Assembly (NCBI GenBank): GCA_935421135.1 | Contig: OW285190.1 | Coordinates: 16,192,501 to 16,256,500 of the forward strand | Source of the DNA: Bugulina stolonifera | Taxonomy: Eukaryota > Bryozoa > Gymnolaemata > Cheilostomatida > Bugulidae | DNA: 64,000 nucleotides | Direction of reading: 5' to 3' | In this document: positions 24,501 to 34,461 of the stretch, piece by piece | How the letters are laid out: each line of letters starts with the position of its first letter | Numbering within the stretch: position 1 is the stretch's first letter | Program-made: the position numbers and the translations under genes | The notes under the pieces: model-generated | What the model saw: only the letters and a program-made list of their open reading frames with translations | Database searches by the model: none | Told to the model about the DNA's origin: nothing

Positions 24501-27500
24501 ATACGAACCCAACTACAGTTTCTAGTGTTGTCTCAGACAAAAACCTGTTAACCTACAATGGTGTACCAGATCAGCAGTACCAAGGTAAATACACTATAGT
24601 ACATGTACATGTACATACCTAATGGTATTAGTGCATCTACACACAAGTACATACATGTAGGCCTATAACGTGATGTGATTTTTACGTAGGCCTACATCTC
24701 ATAGGATTGCATGTGTGATTAGGAAAGGCTTGCAGCTGACTGGAGGCAAAATACCCAGTGTATATTTATAGTGCTGTTATGTTGTTCATGATTTAAAGAC
24801 TAGGGTTAGCTCCTCTTAGATGCTCCTGGTAGAGAGACTGGAGTTACTCTCCCTTGAAAGAGATAATAACTCTATGTGTGCACATGTAGCTCTGAGACAG
24901 TTGTGATAATATTTCAGAAATATTAAAAAGACAAGATATGGTGTGGATTTCTCCAGATGGAAACTTGATTGCGTTTGGAAGATTAACTAAAAATAAGACC
25001 GACCAGTCACCTTTAGCAAATGATGAGGTGAGTATAAACCAATGAAATGTGGTATCTGATTTCACATCAAATAACACAATTACCATAACTTCTGCTAGAT
25101 GTAAAGTCGGGCCATAATGAATAAATACAGTGTAGGTTTTCTATTTAAAACCAGGGAACACTGTTTAATGATTTTGGGCTATACCTAATTTTATCCTCTC
25201 AAGAATCTGCAGTTTGTTACAAAATTTGTTTCACTACTCAGTGCGTGTTTCAGGTGGGAGAGCTGCACCTGTATCTGGCTAACCCACGAGTGTTTAGCTC
25301 TGAGAGGAGACTAGTTGCTGACAAAGAAATCGACAGCAGCAGGTTTGTCTGCTTACATAATATACAGTCAGAAATCTTTTCAAGTTTATAAACACTTCAG
25401 ACTATGTACAGGTACATGCTTTGAACCTTGTCAGTCTCACAAATGTTAAGTTGTCTTTTCTCTACTTGCTTCAGCATGTATTCCGAGCTTATGCTTGTCT
25501 TTTTGTCTGCTAATATAATGTGTATTATGGTTAATGGGTTCAAAAATAATCAATATACAACTTTTATACATGTCCTGGTATATGCTGACACTTGGAACCT
25601 CTCAACCTATCTATGTTTATACACATAGAACATAGCAATCGCCTACTTATGCGCCTCTAACTAGCCTTAAATCATAAACTCCTGAATGTGTCTTATAGGT
25701 TGGAGTACCTGAAATCAGTGTCATGGGTAGACTCAGATGAACTGATGGTAGTATGGATTGACAAGGAACAACAAGTGGCCACATATCTGGTTTGCTCTGT
25801 GAATACATCTACATGTAGTTTGGTATGTAACTAATCTGCTCAACAGGGATAAGTGGCCATGTGCCTGCTTGCTGCCGTTTAGGGTAATAGTCAGAAATAC
25901 ATGCACTTCTGGTTGGCCTGCTCATTAGCTTTTTGCTTACAGCAATATACTCTAGAATTAACCTAACTTTTACATGCCTAAAGTAATATCATAAGCGACA
26001 ATATAAGAGTAAACCCAGGGTTGGGAATCGCCAGTAGCATTCGATATTCGATGGCGATTTTCGTTGGTCTATTCACCATCGATTCCACCTAATCGTTGGT
26101 TTCCAACAAAGCCATCGAAATGCATGTATTTGTTGGTTTTATAAAGTCACAGCTGCATTCGATTGTCACTAAGCTGCTAATTGATCTGCTAGTAATGTTT
26201 AGTACAGGAAATAAATGAAAAGCCTCATAGCTTAGTTCTTATCTTTTTAATAAAAAAAATGATGATGAGCTGTTTTATTTAATAATAAAGTAATAGCCTT
26301 TATTTGCAAGCTAGGATGAAATGTGAGTGGCTAGCAATAAATAAGAAATAATAGCCTAGAGTTTCTGGCTAAGATTTGCTGTACATATAAATATTTGGAG
26401 GCTAAACAGAAACATAAAGGTAGAGGAGATAACTCTAAACTGTGAGAAAATGCAAATAAAACTGGTAATATTAGGCACAGTTGTTATAACATTTTAAAGT
26501 AATAGACAAAATTAGTAAAGACAATAAATTTCTCCACTTTTACAAAAATTATACCCATATACATGTGCATTTTCTAAAATCGTCATCGATTGTAAAATCG
26601 ATTGAAGTACAATCATTGATTTGGTAAAGTAACAATCGAATGCTTGTATTCTTTGGTTTAATCAGCATAATCGAAAATCGGAAATCGAATGCAAAAGTAG
26701 ATCAAAGTTCCCAACCCTGAGTAAACCTCTTCCAAGCACTTTAAAAGACTATAGGCGTATTCATATCGGAAACTGGTACTGGTTCATATAGCACTGGTCT
26801 AACTATCCGAATACAACTTGAGCGTTCAGGCGTGACTAGTGCTTGCTCTGAAGGGAAATCCCCTCGCTAAGTGAATATACTTTATATTATTATTGCCAGG
26901 CACGCCTTGCTTTGCGTTATAGCTAGCGCTATATTATTGAATAAAATATATTGTTATTGCCGCAGATTGCTATTTATAAGCTTGCACGGTGCAATATCCG
27001 AATACGCCTTATATGAATGATGAGTTTAAAAATTTCAATTTCATTATTATCGTTTGAATTATTGTTATCAAATCGTAATGAGATACAAACAGTATAATTG
27101 CATAACTTTAATAATTTTTTTCTGCTTCACTTAATATTAAATGTGTTTTATAGAATTATGAATACCACAAACAAAGCAATCACCTCCGTTGGACCGATGT
27201 TTACCAAACTCCAGTGTTCAGTGCAGACAAGACTGAATTCTATACCATCCTTCCTGATCCAGAGAATGAACTAACATTACATACACATATAGCAGCTATT
27301 AAAGTAGGTACTAAGGCTATATCACTCTATAGCTACATTCAACTCCTGGTGTGTGTGATGTAGGCAGTTTCAGTCGAAGCATAATGTACCAAGAGCTGAT
27401 AGCTCCTGTCAGAACTCAGCTAGATCAGCTATAACTTGAAAAAACTTGCTATTTCATATGATTTAGAGGCTTGTTCTGTTGATGCCTGTTTCAAATTTGG

Positions 27501-30500
27501 ATAATTTTAAATGCTCTCCACGGGATTATTTTGCAATTTAGAATAAATTTGGTGTAAAATGCATGAAAGTTTGTATATTATGCAACTGGGAAAACATATT
27601 CTGTTAACAGTAGGGCTGCTGTAATTGTCGTGAAATTGACTTCGCTATTTTTTCACAAAAATAGGATTGATATTATTTGAGCTCAAGACCTAAACCATTG
27701 TACTGTCACAAATCTGCTCTCCAAGTTTTAGTTTCAAATCTACATATTATTTTGTAAATTAAAATAAGCAACACCACAGACCATGGAAACATGTACAATG
27801 TACATGTACATGTTTTTTTCACAACATGCATATTATTATAAGGTAGCTAAAGTGAGATAAAGTAGTATAGTTCATAGTTTGACATTTTGGTATATTAATT
27901 TATTCTATTAAAGTTGAACCCAACTGAGCGAAAAGAGCCAAAGATTAATTTTCTTACAAAGTACCCTTGGTCAGACAACAAGATAATACTCGCTGATAAA
28001 ACTCGGATATTGTACACTTCAACAGGAAGTAACTACACCCATCGCCATTTGTATAGGTATGTAATCGATAATCATATTGCACTTACGATGTTATACACAT
28101 TACACATATACAATATAAACATACACTATTTACAGGTGTATGTAATATGCATTTTGTACAAGTCATCTACAACCATCTATGTTAAGTATACACATATGTA
28201 ATTAATATAACTTCTAACCAGTGCTATACTAGGAGTGCTAAGTTGGTACAGATAGAGATACAATTGTATATTATGTCGCTATAATTTAGTTAAACAGGTT
28301 TTACTAAACTAAAGTATGAACAGGCCAAGGTATATTACTATACAGATGTACTATACACCACACAATGTGCGTGTACATGGTACATGCATGTACATACGTG
28401 TGTACATGTCAGTCTCGTACATCTAGGTAATGGGATGTATGTTTGCAGTTTGAGTTTGGAAGACTCCAAGACCAGATGTCTCACATGTCAGCTGGATCTG
28501 GGGGTGGAGTGTCTCTACATTGATGCCGTGTTTAACAAGGAAGCAGACCAGATGATGCTATCCTGTCTCGGTCCAGACATACCCAGCTACCACGTCCTCT
28601 CCACGGATGATCTACTCAAAGGTAACAATGGTATTGACTTCGTAATCGGATTGGTTAGTTAGAGACCATTGGCTGATTCACTTCCCTTCACACTTTTTAG
28701 CTATGTTGTGCCATGTTTGTTCCTGCAGGTAATAGACTAAGTTCTAGACAGCAGATAGCTGGGGAGACATATCAGAGAATATCCAACGCGATGGAGAGTA
28801 TAAAGCTCCCAACCATAGAATACTATACTGTAGCACTGGACGATGGACTAGGCAAGTAGCCTTAGTTCCTATGTGTCTCTAAATTTTCATTTATAATGGC
28901 TGGTGCTCTCACATGCCCTCAAATGTGAGCGTTTCTGCTATTCTGCCTGCATTATATCACTTTATTTGCTTACAATATGATTCCACAGATTATTCTCATG
29001 CTCTTTAATAGTTCATGCGCTTATAATGAATAAAAAACAACAAAATCAATAAATTAATTTCATTAATTTATATTTTAGAAGCTTCAATCAAGTTGCAAGT
29101 TCCAGCAGTTATCAATAGAACTTTGAAATTTACCTACGGCCTAGTAATAATACTGTAAGTACTTTACCTACGGACTTCAGTATGTGCTGAGGTATGGTCA
29201 TGGGCACTAATAAGCCATTGATCATAATTAGAAGTTGTCCTCTCCCCATTTGTCTTTCTTTTCAAAAAGATAAATTGGGAGAGGACAACTTCTAATTATG
29301 ATCAATAGCTTATTAGTGCCCATAGTTATGGCAGGTGACACTAACTAGTAGGTGTCTTCGCGACCTCTTGAACGGACCTGGGTCGCAAATAAAATTTACA
29401 AGATGGCCGTCCGACCAAGGCCAGAAGGGCTATTGGCCTAGGGTTTTGCTTGGCGGGACGAAACCATCCCTTGCTCATCGGCACACCTGATTTCTTCGAG
29501 CGGAAATGAGGATTTTGCTTTTGGCCCAGGCCGGTGTGTTTGCGACACTGTGTCGGATGTGTGCCGGAAAATATTTTCGTAGACCGGCCCGGGTCTGAAG
29601 CTGAGGTCGCGAAGACACCTAGTATCATAATTATATACATGTAAATATTCTAATATAGGAAAAAGAAGAGAGAAGACAACTTTAGCCTAATGCAGCCTAT
29701 AGCATAATTGATTGAATTCCATTCGTTACGAGATAACCTAGTTGTGCATTTTAGAACCTTCCCATAAATAAAACGTCAAGATGTACATACAATTCAATGC
29801 TTATGTACATGTACATGTACATGCACACCTATGTACCTCTATGCCACATGCAGACATACATGTATAATAGAAACTATTTAATCACACGAAAAGCTACATT
29901 GATATACATGTACATGTAGATTAGTATAATTGCACTATATTTTATTTATAGTAATGATGGGCTAGAAGAGCAGGGGGCTACTCAGGCCTACCCTGATTTG
30001 TTCACTACATATTTATCTAAGAACCAAAGCCATATAGTTGCTAATGTAGACGTCAGAGGTTCAGCTAACAGAGGAGCTAGACTCACCCACTCAGTGTATG
30101 GTGGACTGGGGGTGAAGGAGGCCAACGATATCCAACAGATCATCAGGTAAGCTACCCTCTGTAACAAAAAGCATTTCTCTCCATTCATTACTTCTTGTCG
30201 GGAGTTGCCTCCACAATAATGTGCTAGTCCAAATGCTGTCGATACCAGTAACCAGTAGAGTACCAATCAACCATTAAATAGCTCTCCTGTATATCACATG
30301 ACAAGCAGAGATGCCTCTTGGTTTTTGTTGCTTGTGGACAGCAATGACATTGTTAGATACGCATTGATTTGTTTTGAGACAACTCCCGACGAAGACACAA
30401 TGAGTGTAGTCCTGTTTAGAAATGTAAAATCTTTAAAAGATACAGAAGTGTTTCCATATCCTCAGTCTAAATGTAATAAGCTAACTTAGCTATTTAGAAG

Positions 30501-33500
30501 CTCGTTCTCTTGAAAGACTTTCATGGAGCCATCTCTCGCCGACATGCAGACGTTCAGAAATACAGGTTGTCTTTTTTAGGTCTGGAATAAAATGACTGAA
30601 TCCAATCCATTGCGTATGCCACTCTCAGGCTTGTCTGTGAGCAAAATAAAAATATAGTTTACAGCTATTGAGATCAATGGAGATCAAGTCAAATTTGTTT
30701 CAATATTTCCAACTTTTTGCACATGATTGCTTAATTAATATACAAATATCTACATGTAAGTACTTTATTTATTTTAGACTTCTAAAACAAGAACATTTCA
30801 AGATCAATGATTCAAAGATAGCAGTGCTAGGTTTTGGATATGGAGGGTTCGTCGCATTGCATGCAGCTAAGAGAGACCTAGTTACATGTGCAGTGGCAGT
30901 AGCACCTCTATCTGACCTAAACAACATGGGTAGATATTTTAATTGTTAACCATGCTACTCCAAATTGATTTGACTGTCATGGTAATAAATTGCTTAGCGA
31001 TGTGTTAGCATATTTGCCTCAAATTGCTGTTTTTTATGTCTTTGATATTACATAAATTTAACATGAGGCTCTCTTCTGACTAAATAACAGTCATGCTTTC
31101 ATTTCCTTAGCTTAGTTGTATCAAAAATATAGAACAGAATATTGATAACATACTCGTACATGTAAATACAGTACTTATGCTCTCTGACAATATGTTTTAG
31201 ATATCTTCCCTAGACAGAAATATCTTCCTCGTGGAGAGATCAAAGCATCATTAGAGCTCAATTACAGATGTAACCAGGGAGACGATTGCAAACTTCCTAA
31301 GCAGCAAAACGTGCTAATTATTCACGGCATACATGATAGTAAATATATATACATTATTACACACTATCAACATTAATGATATTTGAGAATTAAAACTTAC
31401 TTAATGTAAATGCACAATGTACATGGCTTGATAGGACATGGTATGGCAGGGTGTGGCATGATATGTCAGGGCATGGTATGGATGACACTAGAGGCTGTGG
31501 ATTTCAGCTTAATATTACTCTAAATAATGTGGTACTTGAACTGTTAGAAATTGTCCTCTCCCAATCTATCTTCTTCAAAAAGAATATAGATTGAGAGAGG
31601 ACAACTTCCAATTATGATCAATAGCTTGCGAGTGCCTATGTGTATTAATGATAATAATAACATGTGGAGTTGCTTTCTCTTTTAGAAACTGTTAACTATA
31701 AAAACTCACTCTACTTGATTAGAGAACTACAGCTAGCTGGATATGAGTTTAGACAGCAGGTAAAATATAAACACCACACTATTACCTGCAGTAATTGTTT
31801 CCACTATTACAGTAAAGAAGACAATTTCATGCTTACCACATTATGTAATATGTTGGTATGTTATGTAATATGTTGGTATGTTATGTAATATGTTGGTATG
31901 TTATGTAATATGTTGGTATGTGGTTGTACGGCAGTTTAACTGCCTATATACAGTATACCACCTTTAGTCTGATAAAGTAGGCTTTATCTTTTTTGTAGCC
32001 TTATATAAAAAGTTTGGAAAATTGTATTACATCTCATAGGTATTGATATAATAATGTGTTTATTATTTTTATGTGCTGTACTATGCACAGTGTACTGATA
32101 TGTTACTTTGTGTATTTACATATCTAGAGATAAATTCTTAGAAATGTACATGAAAGTAGGTTAGCCTAAGTATGCATTATAATATGTGCCATGTGGGTTA
32201 TATAAACATGAAGCTAGAAGGTTTGATTGCTTCATAGAAATGGTTGGGCCTTCTGATAGCGCTGATTAATCTTGGATAAGTTCTACAACTACATTATAAT
32301 CAGTAGTTATAATAATGCTACATTCTAGAAGGCTTGGAACTAAGGCTATATGGAAGTAGGTTTGCAAACATGTACAACTCTAGCTAATAGTTGCACAATT
32401 ATAGATTTTTATCAACATGTATTTCCGTTTCTGTTGTAGATATACCCTCAAGTTGGCCATAATATAAAATCTAGTAAGGTATATAAACACTATTACCAGA
32501 CAGTCACCAACTACCTGTCGGAGTGTTTCGCAGGTAACTTCCATCATAAAGTTTTGGTAAACAGATGATTGGTGGACAGACAGACAGACAGACAGACATG
32601 ACTATCGACTACAATAATTGTATGCAATAAAGTCAGTGTGGATTGGTCAGATTTGATATACTTAGGAAACAGCAAATGATTGGATATTATGTGAAACAGC
32701 GAGGCAGCAAAACATGAACTTGGTTGCGCAATAACATCATAAAATATTGTAAAATTAATAAGCCATCAGAACTATGCCGTATATCATTAGATAATTTTTT
32801 TGTTATAAGTTACAAGCAATTGTACGATGTAAATTATAATTTTATCTTATAACCACATCTCAATGCACTAATGTGTTTCATCACAGTATTATTAAATATT
32901 CTACAGTTTCAAACTGTTTATATTTGTTGTGGGCAATATTATATTATGTTAAATTATATGTGTTAATACAAGTCATGTGAATGCACTGTATATTTTTAAT
33001 CTGGAGGTATAATATTAAACTAAATGTACATCTGCATGCTGATGATATTTGGCACCTATAGTATTGTATGCATGGCCCTACTTAATATACCAGGACATGT
33101 ACATATTATATGTCTACTGGCTCATTTGTGTTGTAAAAATATATTATACTATTATATAATAATACACACTGCAAGTGCAAACTATTGAAAATTTTATAAT
33201 TTGTGTGCATGATGACAAGGTATGCCTAGATGACTGGCTAGAGACTGTTTGCTGCACGGCTATGTCTAGGCTATTATACTAAGCTACCTCAGAGGTGGGT
33301 GACCACAGCGTGTAACTGTTGAGTTAACAACTTCATGCTGGTGGGGGAGGGCTAGTATACGCTTGTCTTTTCTCAGCTCTAGGACTCTTAAAATTCAGAC
33401 CCATAATGAGGAAATCTAGCCTGAGTAGTATAAATTGTGAAGCAGTAATTATGGGGCTTTGGATATTCTGTTTGCAAGCCTTGGCTGTGTGCATGCAAGC

Positions 33501-34009
33501 CTTGGCTGTAAGTATGCAAGCTTTGGCTGTGTGCATGCAAGCTTTGGCTGTGTGCATGCAAGCTTTGGCTGTGCGCATGCAAGCCTTGGCTATGAATAAG
33601 CCCTGTCAGCAGATATGCTGCTGCCCTAGAAATCGGTTGGCAGGTGTGTCTTATTGTTTATTGAATGGAATGACTTGCAAATTTTTTTCAGAATCCAATA
33701 ACAGAGGTAAGCAGTATATTTCCATTGAATCTTTGCAAAGATAATACAGTATGTGGCTCTAGTACAAACAGTGACATGTTATCTAGATTGCTCCTGTACT
33801 CCGATTGGTTAGTTCAGCAAAGAGGCCATCATTGTTAGATATTGCGAAACGCGAATTTTTCCACAATCCTCATAACCCAGCAATCAGTGCATTCTGGGAG
33901 ATCATTAAATAAATAAATTCAAATGTAATCTTCCTTTTTACTCAATGGTATGCCACAGAGTGACACCCGTAGCCTAAGCTCTTAACTGTGTGTTTTAGGA
34001 TTTGATTGA
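18596..34009 (+). CDS. DPP6/DPP10-like inactive dipeptidyl-peptidase, shared exons 2-22
   Basis: Type II single-pass membrane protein of the S9B (DPP4) family, about 778 residues plus an alternative N-terminus. Exons: 18596-18710, 21532-21636, 23233-23360, 23728-23843, 24147-24222, 24455-24584, 24918-25027, 25254-25342, 25699-25822, 27154-27303, 27914-28056, 28449-28621, 28729-28851, 29079-29154, 29952-30146, 30778-30929, 31201-31338, 31686-31759, 32440-32533, 33692-33706, 33999-34009. Exon 2 encodes ELVGSDEDPKNWKG and the membrane span (residues 14-36 of the shared part). A beta-propeller follows with seven NxS/T sequons and the conserved cysteines (RCLTC, VEC, LSCLG). In the hydrolase domain the GWSYGG nucleophile motif reads GFGYGG (Ser to Gly, codon 30836-30838), while Asp714 (GIHD) and His746 (QVGH) remain with DPP4-like spacing. 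The double-Glu substrate motif is also degraded (DQQYQEILK). The likely role is non-enzymatic, such as a channel accessory or adhesion protein. DPP10 shares the Gly substitution, but orthology needs phylogenetic analysis. Confidence 0.9.
18765..18995. repeat. About 19-bp tandem repeat, roughly eleven copies
   Basis: The unit ATAATGCAATGTACTATCC recurs with variants (GATGCAATACACTACCC, CAGTTACAACATACTATCC). It lies just downstream of the exon 2 donor in intron 2 of the DPP6/10-like gene. Confidence 0.9.
21891..22189. repeat. (ATATG)n satellite, left block
   Basis: About 300 bp of nearly pure ATATG pentamers with rare variants (ATAAG, a GATGAT slip). It lies in intron 3 of the DPP6/10-like gene. 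A solo LTR splits the array from its right part at 22997. The long minus-strand ORFs across it (Ser-Tyr-His-Ile repeats) exist only because the 5-bp unit lacks stop codons. Confidence 0.95.
22190..22996 (+). mobile_element. Solo LTR, sense orientation, inserted in the ATATG satellite
   Basis: An 807-bp element whose ends read TGTGATGGT...ACCATTACA. ATAT flanks each side, but here it merges with the satellite. The LTR signals are in sense with the host gene: a TATA box (TATATAAA, 22670-22677) and AATAAA (22723-22728). It matches the minus-strand copy at 16024-16697 from about 22440 onward (the TTCCGGACGACC, GTCGGCC and CGCTTAGCGAACCGCC segments). Its first 250 bp are longer and divergent. It could provide a cryptic promoter or polyadenylation signal in intron 3. 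It has no coding capacity. Confidence 0.8.
22997..23160. repeat. (ATATG)n satellite, right block
   Basis: About 115 bp of ATATG pentamers grade into ATATAGTATA/ATATAAT variants. It continues the array interrupted by the solo LTR and ends about 70 bp before exon 4 of the DPP6/10-like gene. Confidence 0.95.
26016..26719. mobile_element. Non-autonomous hAT-type DNA transposon
   Basis: A 704-bp element with terminal inverted repeats CAGGGTTGGGAA...TTCCCAACCCTG, flanked by a perfect 8-bp target duplication AGTAAACC (26008-26015 and 26720-26727). The CAGGG terminus and 8-bp duplication are diagnostic of the hAT superfamily. The sub-terminal parts are rich in ATCGAT/ATTCGA words in opposing orientations (AATCGAAAATCGGAAATCGAA at the right). 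There is no transposase ORF, so it is a MITE-like derivative. It sits in the intron between DPP6/10-like exons 10 and 11. Confidence 0.88.
28852..28857 (+). other. Non-canonical GC splice donor (GC-AG intron)
   Basis: The exon ending at 28851 (GATGGACTAG) is followed by GCAAGT, the consensus for GC-AG introns. The next acceptor at 29078 (TATTTTAG) restores frame (DDG-L-E-ASIKLQ), and no nearby GT gives a usable donor. Confidence 0.75.
29201..29322. repeat. Foldback (palindromic) element, intact copy
   Basis: The left arm (TGGGCACTAATAAGC...GAAGTTGTCCTCTCCC) is the near-perfect inverse of the right arm (GGGAGAGGACAACTTC...TATTAGTGCCCA). Arms are about 46 bp around a central spacer of about 28 bp. 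Related, more degenerate copies lie at about 31553-31640 and 42205-42275. It is a miniature foldback or MITE-like element in a DPP6/10-like intron. Confidence 0.85.
29351..29619. mobile_element. TIR element with TA/TAGTA flanks
   Basis: A 269-bp element with 17-bp terminal inverted repeats, GGTGTCTTCGCGACCTC and its complement. It is flanked by TAGTA on both sides, compatible with either a TA or a 5-bp duplication. The interior is GC-richer than the host intron. It carries an incidental 99-codon minus-strand ORF with no recognisable domain. It is probably a miniature Tc1/mariner-like or similar non-autonomous element. A relic copy lies at 18293-18535. Confidence 0.75.
31553..31645. repeat. 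Second, shorter foldback copy
   Basis: The arms AAATTGTCCTCTCCCAATCTAT and ATAGATTGAGAGAGGACAACTT surround a short spacer. Only the right side keeps the outer part seen at 29201-29322 (AATTATGATCAATAGCTTGCG, then AGTGCC). It ends about 40 bp before exon 19 of the DPP6/10-like gene. Confidence 0.8.
31841..31920. repeat. 20-bp perfect tandem repeat, four copies
   Basis: The unit TTATGTAATATGTTGGTATG occurs four times in succession without visible change, immediately downstream of exon 19. The perfect copies suggest recent expansion. Confidence 0.95.
32626..32631 (+). terminator. Possible polyadenylation signal for a readthrough 3' end
   Basis: AATAAA lies 58 bp after the stop codon (32566-32568) reached if exon 20 is not spliced at 32533. 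It would give an alternative C-terminus after SECFA of GNFHHKVLVNR. This may be the main or an alternative transcript end. The spliced alternative continues to 33692/33999. A short (GACA)n run (32576-32597) lies between the stop and the signal. Confidence 0.45.
33474..33593. repeat. 20-bp tandem repeat, six copies
   Basis: The unit GCAAGCCTTGGCTGTGTGCAT is repeated about six times with small changes, in the intron before the 15-nt microexon. It creates repetitive ORFs on both strands that are not genes. Confidence 0.9.
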
Positions 34010-34461
34010 GGGTGTCATCAGACAGCTCCTCCTGTTAGACCTTCAACAAAGAACTCCTGCTATGTCAAATTCCTGTACAGTTGCACCTACAACAGTGTCT
34101 CAGTTCCTTGAGAGCATAATATAGGACAAAAATTATTTATGATTTGTCTGCAACCTGCAAGCACTTGACATGGGCCTAGTCAAAGAGTTTGAGGGCCTAC
34201 CTACACCAAATTGTGACCTCTATGCGAATTTTATCTAAACACACAGATCTTGTTCAGATACAGGATATCTGTCTCGGTATGTGTCACAAAATTTGACACT
34301 GCATGTGAAGAGCATAAGCTGTTATTAGGTCACTCTAAACTAATTATGATTGACATAACTTTACTCTGTGTGCTGTGATAACACTGGCTGAAGTAGCAGA
34401 ACTGTAAGCAGTTGCAATAGTAGAGTCGACGGAGCAAGTCAGCCTTTTCTTCCGCATCAAC
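34010..34461. promoter_or_regulatory. Spacer between the DPP6/10-like gene and the AKR gene
   Basis: A 452-bp gap between tandem genes on the same strand must hold the 3'UTR of the long DPP transcript and the AKR promoter. I see no AATAAA close to the 34009 stop and no clear TATA box before 34462. Confidence 0.4.

Noticed and set aside
33333..33744. Repetitive ORFs on both strands (Lys-Ala-Cys-Met-His and Met-Gln-Ala-Leu-Ala repeats)
   Set aside because: They come from the 20-bp tandem repeat at 33474-33593.
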